Below are positions 1 through 6,945 of a stretch of DNA of 64,000 bases, one piece after another. Within the stretch, counting starts at the first letter, position 1. Each line of letters opens with the position of its first letter. Source of the DNA: an uncultured delta proteobacterium (lineage in GTDB: Bacteria > Desulfobacterota > Desulfovibrionia > Desulfovibrionales > Desulfovibrionaceae); NCBI GenBank assembly GCA_903835685.1, contig CAILNX010000023.1, positions 33,316 to 97,315 on the forward strand, written 5' to 3'. The translations under genes were made by a program, and so were the position numbers. The notes below the pieces were generated by a model that searched no databases, had not been told where the DNA came from, and was given only the letters and a program-made list of their open reading frames with translations.

Positions 1-43
1 CGACAGGTTGAGAGAGGGTTTCCGGCCTCTATCCGGGACGCGT

Positions 44-112
44 CAACCCTGGGCGAACCTGTTTTGCAACATACCAATATCATTTAACAATCTTAACGAA
101 ACCCCAGGGTTG
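44..112. repeat. 10-bp inverted repeat, 49-nt spacer
   Basis: CAACCCTGGG at 44-53 is the exact reverse complement of CCCAGGGTTG at 103-112. The spacer is AT-rich compared with the rest of the window. No gene is visible in bases 1-141, so this may be regulatory DNA of an upstream gene or a chance match. Confidence 0.4.
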
Positions 113-115
113 GAA

Positions 116-132
116 GACGGGAAAGGCCCGTC
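116..132 (-). terminator. Weak hairpin after the HxlR gene
   Basis: GACGGG (116-121) and CCCGTC (127-132) form a 6-bp stem with a 5-nt loop just past the stop of the minus-strand regulator gene. The T tract on the minus strand is short, so termination here is only plausible. Confidence 0.3.
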
Positions 133-141
133 GGCCCTAGG

Positions 142-738
142 TTACACGAAGTCCAGGAGGCAGGGAATGCTCTTTTCCGACTTTGGGGCCAGGGCCGGGT
201 CTGGGGCCGACGATTCGGAATGGACCAAGGGCTCGGCGTTCCTGTCCGTCTCAAGGGTGGCCGGGACGACCGCCTCCCCTGCCGGACTTTTGGGCGCGCC
301 CTGAAGCAGTTGGGTCCGCACCTGGCAAAGGGGATTCACCGAGACCGGTTCCGGGTCCTCGAACCCCTCGCCCACAAAGGCCCCTTCCCCGCCCAGATGG
401 CGTTCGTAGACCACGCCCCACTCGCGCAGGCCGAGCAGGGCCGGAATCATGGCGCAGCCCATGTCCGTCAGGCGGTACTCCACCCGGGGCGGCACCTCGC
501 GGAACACCTCTCGGCTGACCAGCCCGTCGCGCTCCAGTTCGCGCAACTGCCGGGCCAGCATGCGCTCGGTCACTCCGGGCATGGCCCGCCTGAGTTCACT
601 GTAGCGCATGACCCCGCCCTGGGCCAGATGAAACAGAATAATGGGCTTCCACTTGCCGCCAATGACCAGAAGGGCCAACTCAAAATAGCAACGATATTTC
701 TTTCCTTTCAATTCCTTGATATCGCAGACTTTTGTCAT
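142..738 (-). CDS. HxlR/DUF24-family redox-type transcriptional regulator
   Basis: A 198-residue protein with a winged helix-turn-helix of the HxlR (DUF24) family in residues 1-115: GGKWKPIILFHL, RYSELRRAMPGVTERML and the wing segment VEYRLTDMG are characteristic. Cys5 lies just before the DNA-binding domain, where YodB-type members carry their thiol sensor; Cys17 is a second candidate. Family members are usually 110-130 residues. Here a low-complexity Pro/Ala/Glu-rich tail of about 80 residues with extra cysteines is added. It is divergent from an iron-sulfur flavoprotein gene, the usual arrangement for a local repressor of a flavin oxidoreductase. Family assignment is firm; thiol sensing is inferred. 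Confidence 0.88.
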   Translation of the reverse strand: MTKVCDIKELKGKKYRCYFELALLVIGGKWKPIILFHLAQGGVMRYSELRRAMPGVTERMLARQLRELERDGLVSREVFREVPPRVEYRLTDMGCAMIPALLGLREWGVVYERHLGGEGAFVGEGFEDPEPVSVNPLCQVRTQLLQGAPKSPAGEAVVPATLETDRNAEPLVHSESSAPDPALAPKSEKSIPCLLDFV

Positions 739-1049
739 GGTGTTATACCTGCTTGCATGCTGCTATACATTTTACCCGTTGCCAGCGCTATTGGCAGTAC
801 CTTCTGTCCGACCAGATACCATCAGGCGTATCCAAATACATGGGAAAAACTACTGTGCTCGGGACAACACCCGGATGAACACCTTGATATAACGCGATTT
901 TATTTGTACGTATCCACCGTGACAGCCTATTCCTATACTTTGTGTAAGTATCATACAAGGAAGACCATACTTGTCAAGGATGGGGATATGGTCCATGGGT
1001 TCAAGGGTGATCTCTTGATCTGGAACCAATACCCGAGGAGGGATGTCTC
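739..1049. promoter_or_regulatory. Divergent intergenic control region
   Basis: This 311-base AT-rich stretch separates the HxlR-type regulator from the flavoprotein gene. It holds the inverted repeat at 935-951, a second imperfect pair around 955-974 (ACAAG and CTTGT), and a GAGGAGGGA ribosome-binding site at about 1033-1041 for the flavoprotein. No coding sequence is convincing inside it. Confidence 0.6.
935..951 (+). promoter_or_regulatory. YodB-like operator overlapping a -10 element
   Basis: ATACTT-TGTGT-AAGTAT is a perfect inverted repeat with 6-base arms. It fits the TACT-N7-AGTA pattern described for the Bacillus DUF24 regulator YodB. A TATACT hexamer (934-939) overlaps its left arm, so a bound repressor would block a plus-strand promoter. 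Binding by the neighbouring regulator is inferred from position and pattern. Confidence 0.55.
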
Positions 1050-1667
1050 ATGAAAGCAGTGGCAGTGAACGGAAGTCCCAGAAAGGGCGGGAACACGGAA
1101 ATCCTGTTGGGCAAGGTCCTGGCCCCGTTGGCCGCAGCCGGGTGGGAGACCGATCTGGTCCAGGTGGGAGGCCGGAACATCAAGGGGTGCATCGCCTGCT
1201 ACAAATGTTTCGAGAACAAGGACGGGCACTGCGCGGTCACCAAGGACATCTTCAATGGAATCATGGATAAGCTGGCCGTGGCTGACGCCATCATTTTCGG
1301 CACGCCCACATATTTCACCGATGTTTCGGCCGAACTCAAAGCCCTGCTGGACCGTTCCGGCCTGGTCTCCCTGGCCAACGGCCGCCTGTTCATGGGCAAG
1401 GTCGGGGCGGCCGTGGTGGCCGTGCGCCGGGGCGGGGCCACCCACGCCTTTGACACCATCAACCACATGTACCTCATGTCCGGCATGATCGTGCCCGGGT
1501 CCCTCTACTGGAACATGGGCTACGGCCGAAACAAGGGCGAGGTGGAGAGCGACGCCGAGGGCTTGGCCAACATGCAGCACCTGGGCCAGGCCATTGACTG
1601 GCTGGGCCGGGCCATTGCGCCCAACCTGAAATCCTACCCCAGGCCCAAGGCCCCGGGCGAGGAATAG
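1050..1667 (+). CDS. Iron-sulfur flavoprotein (NADPH-dependent FMN reductase family)
   Basis: A 205-residue flavodoxin-fold protein. The phosphate-binding loop NGSPRKGGNTE at residues 8-18 marks FMN binding. Residues around 50-64 carry Cys-x2-Cys-x2-Cys-x7-Cys (GCIACYKCFENKDGHC), the compact [4Fe-4S] motif of Isf-type flavoproteins. GTPTYFTDVSAELKALLDR is the conserved second FMN loop and dimer segment. It probably moves electrons between ferredoxin or NAD(P)H and small acceptors such as quinones or oxidants in the cytoplasm. A strong GAGGAGGGA sits 8-9 bases before the ATG. It faces away from a DUF24 regulator with an operator-like repeat between them, suggesting induction by reactive electrophiles or oxidants. 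Confidence 0.85.
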   Translation: MKAVAVNGSPRKGGNTEILLGKVLAPLAAAGWETDLVQVGGRNIKGCIACYKCFENKDGHCAVTKDIFNGIMDKLAVADAIIFGTPTYFTDVSAELKALLDRSGLVSLANGRLFMGKVGAAVVAVRRGGATHAFDTINHMYLMSGMIVPGSLYWNMGYGRNKGEVESDAEGLANMQHLGQAIDWLGRAIAPNLKSYPRPKAPGEE

Positions 1668-1809
1668 GCCTCCAGCGTATTTTCGGAGCGTGGCGGCTCG
1701 GCTGGCCCGGGCCGCCGCGCGCATCCGGGCCAAGAGGCCGTCCCCGAGACATCTATCCCAACCGGGGCCCGCGATTTACTTTGATCCCCTCCTCTGCTAT
1801 CTCCCGGCC

Positions 1810-2487
1810 ATGCGTTATTACCCGGTGTTTCTCAATCTTGAGGGCAAGGCCTGTCTGGTGGTCGGCGCGGGCCAGGTGGGCCGCCGCAAGGTGGCCACGG
1901 TCCTGGACTGCGGCGTTGGTTCGGTGGTCGTTGTGGACACCCGGCCGCCGGACGAGGACTTTGCCCCCCTTCTGGCCAACCCGCGCCTGAGCTACGAGAC
2001 CCGGGCCTTTGCGGAAAGCGACCTGGACGGCGCGTTCCTGGTCATCGCCTCCACCAGCAACGAGGAGCTGAATTGGCGCATCAGCCGGTTGTGCGCCGAG
2101 CGCGGGCTGTTGTGCAACATTGTGGACCAGCCCGAGAAATGCAGTTTCATCGTGCCAGCCATGTACACCCAGGGCGACCTGACCCTGGCCATTTCCACGG
2201 GCGGGACCAGCCCGGCCCTGGCCAAGAAGATGCGCAAGGAGATGGTCGAGCATTTCGGCGCGGAATACGGGACCTTCCTGACGCTTATGAGCCGGTTGCG
2301 GCCCCTGGTCCTGGACCTGGACCACCCTACCGAGGCCAACACGGTCCTGTTCCGCTCCATCGTGGATTCCGGGGTCCTTCAGGCCCTGCGGGACAAGGAC
2401 CAGGCCCGGGCCGAGTCCCTGCTGGCCGCCCTGCTCCCGGAGTCCTTGCGCCCGAACATCCCGGAGCTTGTGCATGGACTCCTTTAG
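1810..2487 (+). CDS. Precorrin-2 dehydrogenase / sirohydrochlorin ferrochelatase-like protein
   Basis: A 225-residue protein like the N-terminal half of CysG and yeast Met8p. It starts MRYYPVFLNLEGKACLVVG, and VVGAGQVGRRK is the NAD-binding Rossmann loop. The later segment AISTGGTSPALAKKMRKEM is the conserved dimerisation region. Expected role: NAD-dependent oxidation of precorrin-2 to sirohydrochlorin, possibly with iron insertion, feeding siroheme and the siroheme-dependent haem route known in sulfate reducers. The ATG at 1810 is chosen because homology begins there; upstream codons in frame look non-coding. It overlaps ccsA and precedes hemA, so the three are probably one transcript. Confidence 0.88.
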   Translation: MRYYPVFLNLEGKACLVVGAGQVGRRKVATVLDCGVGSVVVVDTRPPDEDFAPLLANPRLSYETRAFAESDLDGAFLVIASTSNEELNWRISRLCAERGLLCNIVDQPEKCSFIVPAMYTQGDLTLAISTGGTSPALAKKMRKEMVEHFGAEYGTFLTLMSRLRPLVLDLDHPTEANTVLFRSIVDSGVLQALRDKDQARAESLLAALLPESLRPNIPELVHGLL

Positions 2488-3298
2488 CCTTTTGCAGGCG
2501 GTCATCATCTTCGTGTACCTGGCGGGCACGGTCCTGGTTTTCGCCGGTCCCATCCTGCATAAGGAGCGGCTCAAAAGCCTGGGCAATGCCGCGGCCGTGG
2601 CCGGGTTCGCCCTGCACACCCTGAACATCATCCTGTACCTCTCCCTGGAACAGGGTCTGGCCCTGACCGAGGGCAGCTTCTACTTCAGCCTTCTGGCCTG
2701 GAGCCTGCTGCTCATCTATTTCATCCTCTGGTGGCGGCTGCGCCTGGGCTTTCTCGGGCTCACGGCCGCGCCCCTGGCCCTGCTGCTCTTTGTCTCCTCC
2801 CTGGCCACCGTGGGTACCCGGGTGGCCATGCCCAAATCCCTCATCGGGGTCTTTTTCAGCCTGCACATCGGGTCGCTTTTCGCCAGCATCAGCCTGTTGA
2901 CCATGGCCTTTGGCGCGGCCCTGGCCTTCATCTACCTGGAAAAAAAGATCAAGACCAAGGCCAAACTCACCGGCCTGGGCAAGGAAATGCCCTCGCTGAA
3001 CATGCTGGACAAGGTCAACCACTGGGTCATCCTGATCGGGTTTCCCCTGTACACCCTGGGTCTGGTCACGGGATTCATGTGGGCCAGGCAGGCCTTTGGC
3101 CGGGTTTTTTCCTGGGACCCCAAGGAAGTGGTGGCCTTGTTCGTCTGGTTTTTGTTCGCCCTGCTCTTTCACCAGCGTCTGGCCCTGGGCTGGCGCGGCC
3201 GCAAGACCGCGGTCATGGCCATCTGGGTTTACGGCTTCACCCTGCTCTCCCTGGTGGGGGTCAACTTCTTCGTGGTCACCCACCACGGCTTCAAATAA
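2474..3298 (+). CDS. ccsA: Cytochrome c assembly protein, CcsA/HemX family
   Basis: A 274-residue polytopic membrane protein with about eight hydrophobic segments. The motif SWDPKEVVALFVWF near residue 210 matches the tryptophan-rich WDPKE region of CcsA/ResC-type haem-handling proteins. Members deliver haem for covalent attachment to c-type cytochromes or, as HemX, influence glutamyl-tRNA reductase levels; the adjacent hemA makes the HemX name possible too. The ATG at 2474 lies inside the 3' end of the previous gene (14-base overlap), implying translational coupling; a TTG two codons earlier is less likely. Confidence 0.82.
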   Translation: MDSFSLLQAVIIFVYLAGTVLVFAGPILHKERLKSLGNAAAVAGFALHTLNIILYLSLEQGLALTEGSFYFSLLAWSLLLIYFILWWRLRLGFLGLTAAPLALLLFVSSLATVGTRVAMPKSLIGVFFSLHIGSLFASISLLTMAFGAALAFIYLEKKIKTKAKLTGLGKEMPSLNMLDKVNHWVILIGFPLYTLGLVTGFMWARQAFGRVFSWDPKEVVALFVWFLFALLFHQRLALGWRGRKTAVMAIWVYGFTLLSLVGVNFFVVTHHGFK

Positions 3299-3316
3299 CC
3301 ACGGTTTCACACAACG

Positions 3317-4669
3317 ATGGATCAAGACATCTTCCTTCTGGGATTCAATCACCGCACGGCCGCAGTGGCCGTGCGCGAAAAATACGCCCTGACCACGGTG
3401 GAGAACTTCACCTCCAAGCTGGCCCGGGCCGTGCCTGCCCGTGAGGTCATGTGCCTGTCCACCTGCAACCGGGTGGAGATTCTGGCTGTTGGCCGCAAGG
3501 GCAGCGGTTTGCGCGACGCCATCCTGGACTTCTGGGCCAAGGCCTGCGGGGGCCGCGTCGAGGAGCTCGCCCCCCACGTGTACCGCTACGAGGGACACGA
3601 GGCCGTGGGCCATCTCTTCAAGGTGGCCGCCAGTCTGGACTCCATGATCGTGGGCGAGCCCCAGATCCTGGGCCAGCTGAAAACCGCCTACCGCGACGCC
3701 GTGGACCAGGGTTCGGCCAAGGTCATCATCAACCGCCTGCTGCACAAGGCTTTTTTCGCGGCCAAACGGGTGCGCACCGAGACCAACATCGCTTCCAGCG
3801 CCGTGTCCATCAGCTTCGCGGCCGTGGAGCTGGCCCGCAAGATTTTCGGGGACATGACCGGGGTCACGGCCATGCTCGTGGGCGCCGGGGAAATGGCCGA
3901 ACTGGCCGCCACCCACCTCCTGGGCAACGGGGTGAAGAACCTGCTCATCGCCAACCGCACCTTTGCCCGGGCCGAGGAATTGGCCAAGACCATGGGCGGA
4001 AAAGCCATCACCTTTGAGGAGATCATCGGCCGCCTGGCCGAGGCGGACATCGTCATCAGCTCCACCGGAGCCCAGCACACGGTAATTCAGGCCCGGGACG
4101 TGCGGCCGGTGCTGAAAAAACGCAAGAATCGCCCTATGTTCTTCATCGACATCGCCGTGCCCCGGGACATCGATCCGGACGTGAACGGCCTGGACAACGT
4201 GTACCTCTACGACATCGACGACTTGAAGGAGATCGTGGAGGAGAACATGGCCCAGCGCCGGGGCGAGGCGGTCAAGGCCGAGGCCTTGGTGGACATCGAG
4301 GCCGAGGCATTCGGCAAGTGGCTGGAATCACTCGGACTCCAGCCCACCATCCTGGATCTCTACGGCCGGGCCGAGCGCTGCGCCCGCCAGGAGCTGAAAA
4401 AGACCTTGAAGCGCCTGGGACCCGTGCCCCCCGAGGCCGAGGAGGCCCTGGAGACCCTGGTCCTGTCCTTGAGCCGCAAGATTCTCCACGAGCCCGTGGA
4501 TTTCCTCAAACGCCGCACCCGGGAGGAAGGCAAGGCCGACGAGTTCATCTCCCTGGTGCGCCGGGTGTTCAACCTGGACGACGACTCCGTGCCTGCCGAC
4601 GCCCATGCCGACCGCCTGGACGACAGCGTGGAGCAAGGCTCGGCCTCGGACCCGGACACCTGCCAGTAG
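3317..4669 (+). CDS. hemA: Glutamyl-tRNA reductase
   Basis: A 450-residue enzyme making glutamate-1-semialdehyde from Glu-tRNA, the first step of C5 tetrapyrrole synthesis. FLLGFNHRTAAVAVREK at the start is diagnostic; Cys50 in CLSTCNRVEIL is the catalytic thiol. GEPQILGQLKTAYRDA follows, then the NADPH-binding loop GAGEMAELAATHLLGNG. The C-terminal helical dimerisation domain is complete, followed by a short acidic tail. The start codon lies 18 bases after ccsA. Its place beside the precorrin-2 dehydrogenase puts early and branch-point tetrapyrrole steps under common control. Confidence 0.95.
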   Translation: MDQDIFLLGFNHRTAAVAVREKYALTTVENFTSKLARAVPAREVMCLSTCNRVEILAVGRKGSGLRDAILDFWAKACGGRVEELAPHVYRYEGHEAVGHLFKVAASLDSMIVGEPQILGQLKTAYRDAVDQGSAKVIINRLLHKAFFAAKRVRTETNIASSAVSISFAAVELARKIFGDMTGVTAMLVGAGEMAELAATHLLGNGVKNLLIANRTFARAEELAKTMGGKAITFEEIIGRLAEADIVISSTGAQHTVIQARDVRPVLKKRKNRPMFFIDIAVPRDIDPDVNGLDNVYLYDIDDLKEIVEENMAQRRGEAVKAEALVDIEAEAFGKWLESLGLQPTILDLYGRAERCARQELKKTLKRLGPVPPEAEEALETLVLSLSRKILHEPVDFLKRRTREEGKADEFISLVRRVFNLDDDSVPADAHADRLDDSVEQGSASDPDTCQ

Positions 4670-4713
4670 AACGATACAACCGGCCGCTTGCGGCCGCGCC
4701 CAAGGATGCCTGC

Positions 4714-5049
4714 ATGCGCGTCTACGTCATCGACGAATTGCTCCGGGAACAGGTGCAGCTCATTGAAAAGGCCATGAAGGCCAAGGGCTGGACCGGGGGA
4801 GTGGAGGGAATCTACTACCTGCCCCTGCCCCAGGAGCTTCTGGACCCGGACCAGGCCGAGCATCTGGCCGAGTGCGGCCCCTTCTTCCTGGCCGTGGAGG
4901 TCCTGCCCGAGGCCCTGCGCCTGGAGCTTCTGGTCCGGGCCGCCAACATCATCCGCTGTTCCTGCATCCGCTACGCGACCCCGGTCCAGCGCAACCACAT
5001 GATTGATTTCTTCGACGCCTTCATTCGGGGGTTGGACATCCCGGTCTAG
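4714..5049 (+). CDS. Conserved hypothetical protein, 111 aa
   Basis: A soluble protein of 111 residues beginning MRVYVIDELLREQVQLIEK, with no signal peptide or membrane segment. It has mixed alpha/beta character, and its only cysteines are in IRCSCIRYATPV near residues 89-91. I do not recognise the family. It sits 44 bases after hemA and 64 bases before tilS, so it is probably in the same transcript. Its codon use is like its neighbours and the reading frame is clean, so it is likely real. The ATG at 4714 is the first in frame after hemA ends. Confidence 0.7.
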   Translation: MRVYVIDELLREQVQLIEKAMKAKGWTGGVEGIYYLPLPQELLDPDQAEHLAECGPFFLAVEVLPEALRLELLVRAANIIRCSCIRYATPVQRNHMIDFFDAFIRGLDIPV

Positions 5050-5113
5050 CCCGACTGCGGGAAATACCCTATTCTGGAACGCCATACCGGAACATCTGGT
5101 CCAGGAGCCGCCC

Positions 5114-6247
5114 ATGACCCGCCCTGTCGATCTGCAAGCCTTCCCGGAAAAACTCCAGGACCTGCACCCGGAATGCGCCCGGCTCTGCCTGGACGTGGAG
5201 CGGTTCGTGACCCAGGACCTGGGCGCGGACCTGACCGGCAAGCGGCTGGTGGCCGCCCTGTCCGGTGGTTCGGACTCAACCGCCCTGCTCCTGGTCTTCC
5301 ACTACCTGGCGGAACGAAATAATTTCACCCTGATCGCCGCGCATTTCAACCATCTGCTCCGGCCCGAGGCCGAGTACGAGTCCTGGTTCGTGCAGCGCAT
5401 GGCTGAGAGCCTGGGCCTGACCTACCGCAGCGAGGCCCGGGACGTGCGCGCCCACGCCCTGGAGTTCAAGCTCGGGCTGGAAGAGGCTGGCCGGGCCTTG
5501 CGCTATGGTTTTCTGGAGCGCTTAAGAGGCGAGATGCAAGCCGATTACATCCTGCTCGGCCACCATCTGGACGACCTGACCGAGGACATCCTCCTGCGCC
5601 TGGTGCGCGGAGCTGGCTGGCCCGCCCTGGGCGGCATGCCCGGCAGCGACTCTATCCGGGGGATCCTGCGACCGTTTTTGCTCACCCCAAAATCCCGGCT
5701 CATCGAGTTCCTGGTGGACTTAGACACCACCTGGGCCGAGGACGCCAGCAACCAGGACACCCATTTCGCCCGCAACCGCATGCGCTACGACGTGGTGCCC
5801 ATGCTTACCCGGGAGAATCCCAACCTGGGCCAGAGCATGGCCCGGCTCTGGCGTCAGGCCGAACTGGACCGGGGCTTTTTCGAATCCGAGATCCAGGGCC
5901 TCTTGGACACGGCCCTGTCCCCGGTCACCCCGTTCAAACGCAACCGGCGCATGCTCCTGCTGGACGAACCCCTGCGCAAGGCCCACCCGGCAATGCGCCT
6001 GCGGGTGTTCAAGCGGGTCTTGGAGCGCCAGGGACCAGGCCAGGTCCTGGCCGACACCCTGCTCCAACTCGAAACGGCCTTTGCCCAGCCCCGGATTGGG
6101 GCCGCCCTCCAGTTTCCGGGCCGCAAGATTGCCCGAGTCACCAACGAAGGAATCTGGTTCGAGAAATCCAAGGACGAGGACTGGCCCGAGGTTATGGAGG
6201 AACAGACTCAGCCCGAAGGCCAGGATACGGACAAGGACGAAACCTGA
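5114..6247 (+). CDS. tilS: tRNA(Ile)-lysidine synthase
   Basis: A 377-residue PP-loop ATPase that adds lysine to C34 of the AUA-decoding tRNA-Ile. The ATP-binding signature ALSGGSDSTALLLVFHYLA lies near residue 50, followed by IAAHFNHLLRPEAEYE and the HHLDDLTEDILLRLVRGAG segment. DASNQDTHFARNRMRYDVVP is the conserved family stretch that positions substrate. The C-terminal domain is short compared with E. coli (432 residues), as in many bacteria. The ATG at 5114 follows a GGAGC-type ribosome-binding site. It closes the tetrapyrrole run and is followed by two terminator-like hairpins. Confidence 0.92.
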   Translation: MTRPVDLQAFPEKLQDLHPECARLCLDVERFVTQDLGADLTGKRLVAALSGGSDSTALLLVFHYLAERNNFTLIAAHFNHLLRPEAEYESWFVQRMAESLGLTYRSEARDVRAHALEFKLGLEEAGRALRYGFLERLRGEMQADYILLGHHLDDLTEDILLRLVRGAGWPALGGMPGSDSIRGILRPFLLTPKSRLIEFLVDLDTTWAEDASNQDTHFARNRMRYDVVPMLTRENPNLGQSMARLWRQAELDRGFFESEIQGLLDTALSPVTPFKRNRRMLLLDEPLRKAHPAMRLRVFKRVLERQGPGQVLADTLLQLETAFAQPRIGAALQFPGRKIARVTNEGIWFEKSKDEDWPEVMEEQTQPEGQDTDKDET

Positions 6248-6317
6248 CCGGGGGGACGGCCCTGAATATACGCTCTATTTATTTGAAATAATTTACTAAA
6301 ATATAGCGGATGGCCAG

Positions 6318-6337
6318 AACGCCTTTTGCGGCGTTTT
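6318..6337 (+). terminator. Terminator hairpin after tilS
   Basis: AACGCC (6318-6323) pairs with GGCGTT (6330-6335) across a TTTTGC loop and is followed by a short T run. It lies 70 bases after the tilS stop. Confidence 0.55.
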
Positions 6338-6375
6338 CCTGCCCTGCCCTGGGCGTGATCTCGAAAAATCCTAGA

Positions 6376-6405
6376 AAAGCCCGGAAAATCGATTTTCCGG
6401 GCTTT
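6376..6405. terminator. Perfect 30-nt palindrome, likely bidirectional terminator
   Basis: The 15-base half from 6376 is exactly repeated in reverse complement to 6405, with no unpaired bases. The arms begin AAAGCCCGG and end CCGGGCTTT, giving T-rich exits on both strands. It stands between the convergent genes tilS and the Hpt protein, where a shared terminator is expected. Confidence 0.65.
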
Positions 6406-6457
6406 CCAATTTTATCCAAATTTTACGTATAGATAGATCAGTGTTGGCCCCGGAGGG

Positions 6458-6859
6458 TCAATTCGAGGGCGGGGCTTGGGATTCGAGGTGGCGGGACATG
6501 AACAAACAGATCTGCTCCATGTGGGCGTGCACCCGATCCAGGATGGTGCGGGCCAGGTCCAGGTCTTCGGCCAGGGCAGCTTGTTCCAACTCCAGGCAAA
6601 TCTGGCGGAGGTTCAGGCAGCCCATGGTGGCTGCCGCGCCTTTGAGGGAATGGGCCAGGAATTTGAGCCCGGGCAGGTCGCCGTTCTCCAAGGCCTGGCT
6701 CATATCGGCCACCCGTTTGGGCTCCTCGCGGATGAAGACCGAGAACAGCCGGGCCAGGAACTGCGGCTTGCGCGCGATCATCTCCGCCAGCCACTCGGGG
6801 GCAATGAGGAGATCAGGGGGGATTGAGGGGGACGGGCCTTCTGGCTGCATCACGAACAT
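6458..6859 (-). CDS. Stand-alone Hpt (histidine phosphotransfer) protein
   Basis: A 133-residue protein made of one four-helix Hpt domain. His70 in FLAHSLKGAAATMG is the phospho-acceptor, with the usual Ser-Leu-Lys-Gly after it. Such proteins relay phosphate from a hybrid histidine kinase receiver to a response regulator. No kinase or regulator gene is adjacent, so the partner is encoded elsewhere. It lies 86 bases downstream of rtcB on the same strand and may be read from its own promoter in that gap. Confidence 0.85.
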   Translation of the reverse strand: MFVMQPEGPSPSIPPDLLIAPEWLAEMIARKPQFLARLFSVFIREEPKRVADMSQALENGDLPGLKFLAHSLKGAAATMGCLNLRQICLELEQAALAEDLDLARTILDRVHAHMEQICLFMSRHLESQAPPSN

Positions 6860-6945
6860 ATCTCCTTGCTGAACCGAAATCCTTCTAGCGCGAACATTCC
6901 CACCCGGGCAAGGGGGAATTGAGAGATTATAACCTGGCGGAGGGT

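Noticed and set aside
2327..4078. A 583-residue minus-strand frame across ccsA and hemA
   Set aside because: It lies opposite well-identified genes and has no motif; typical antisense frame in GC-rich DNA.
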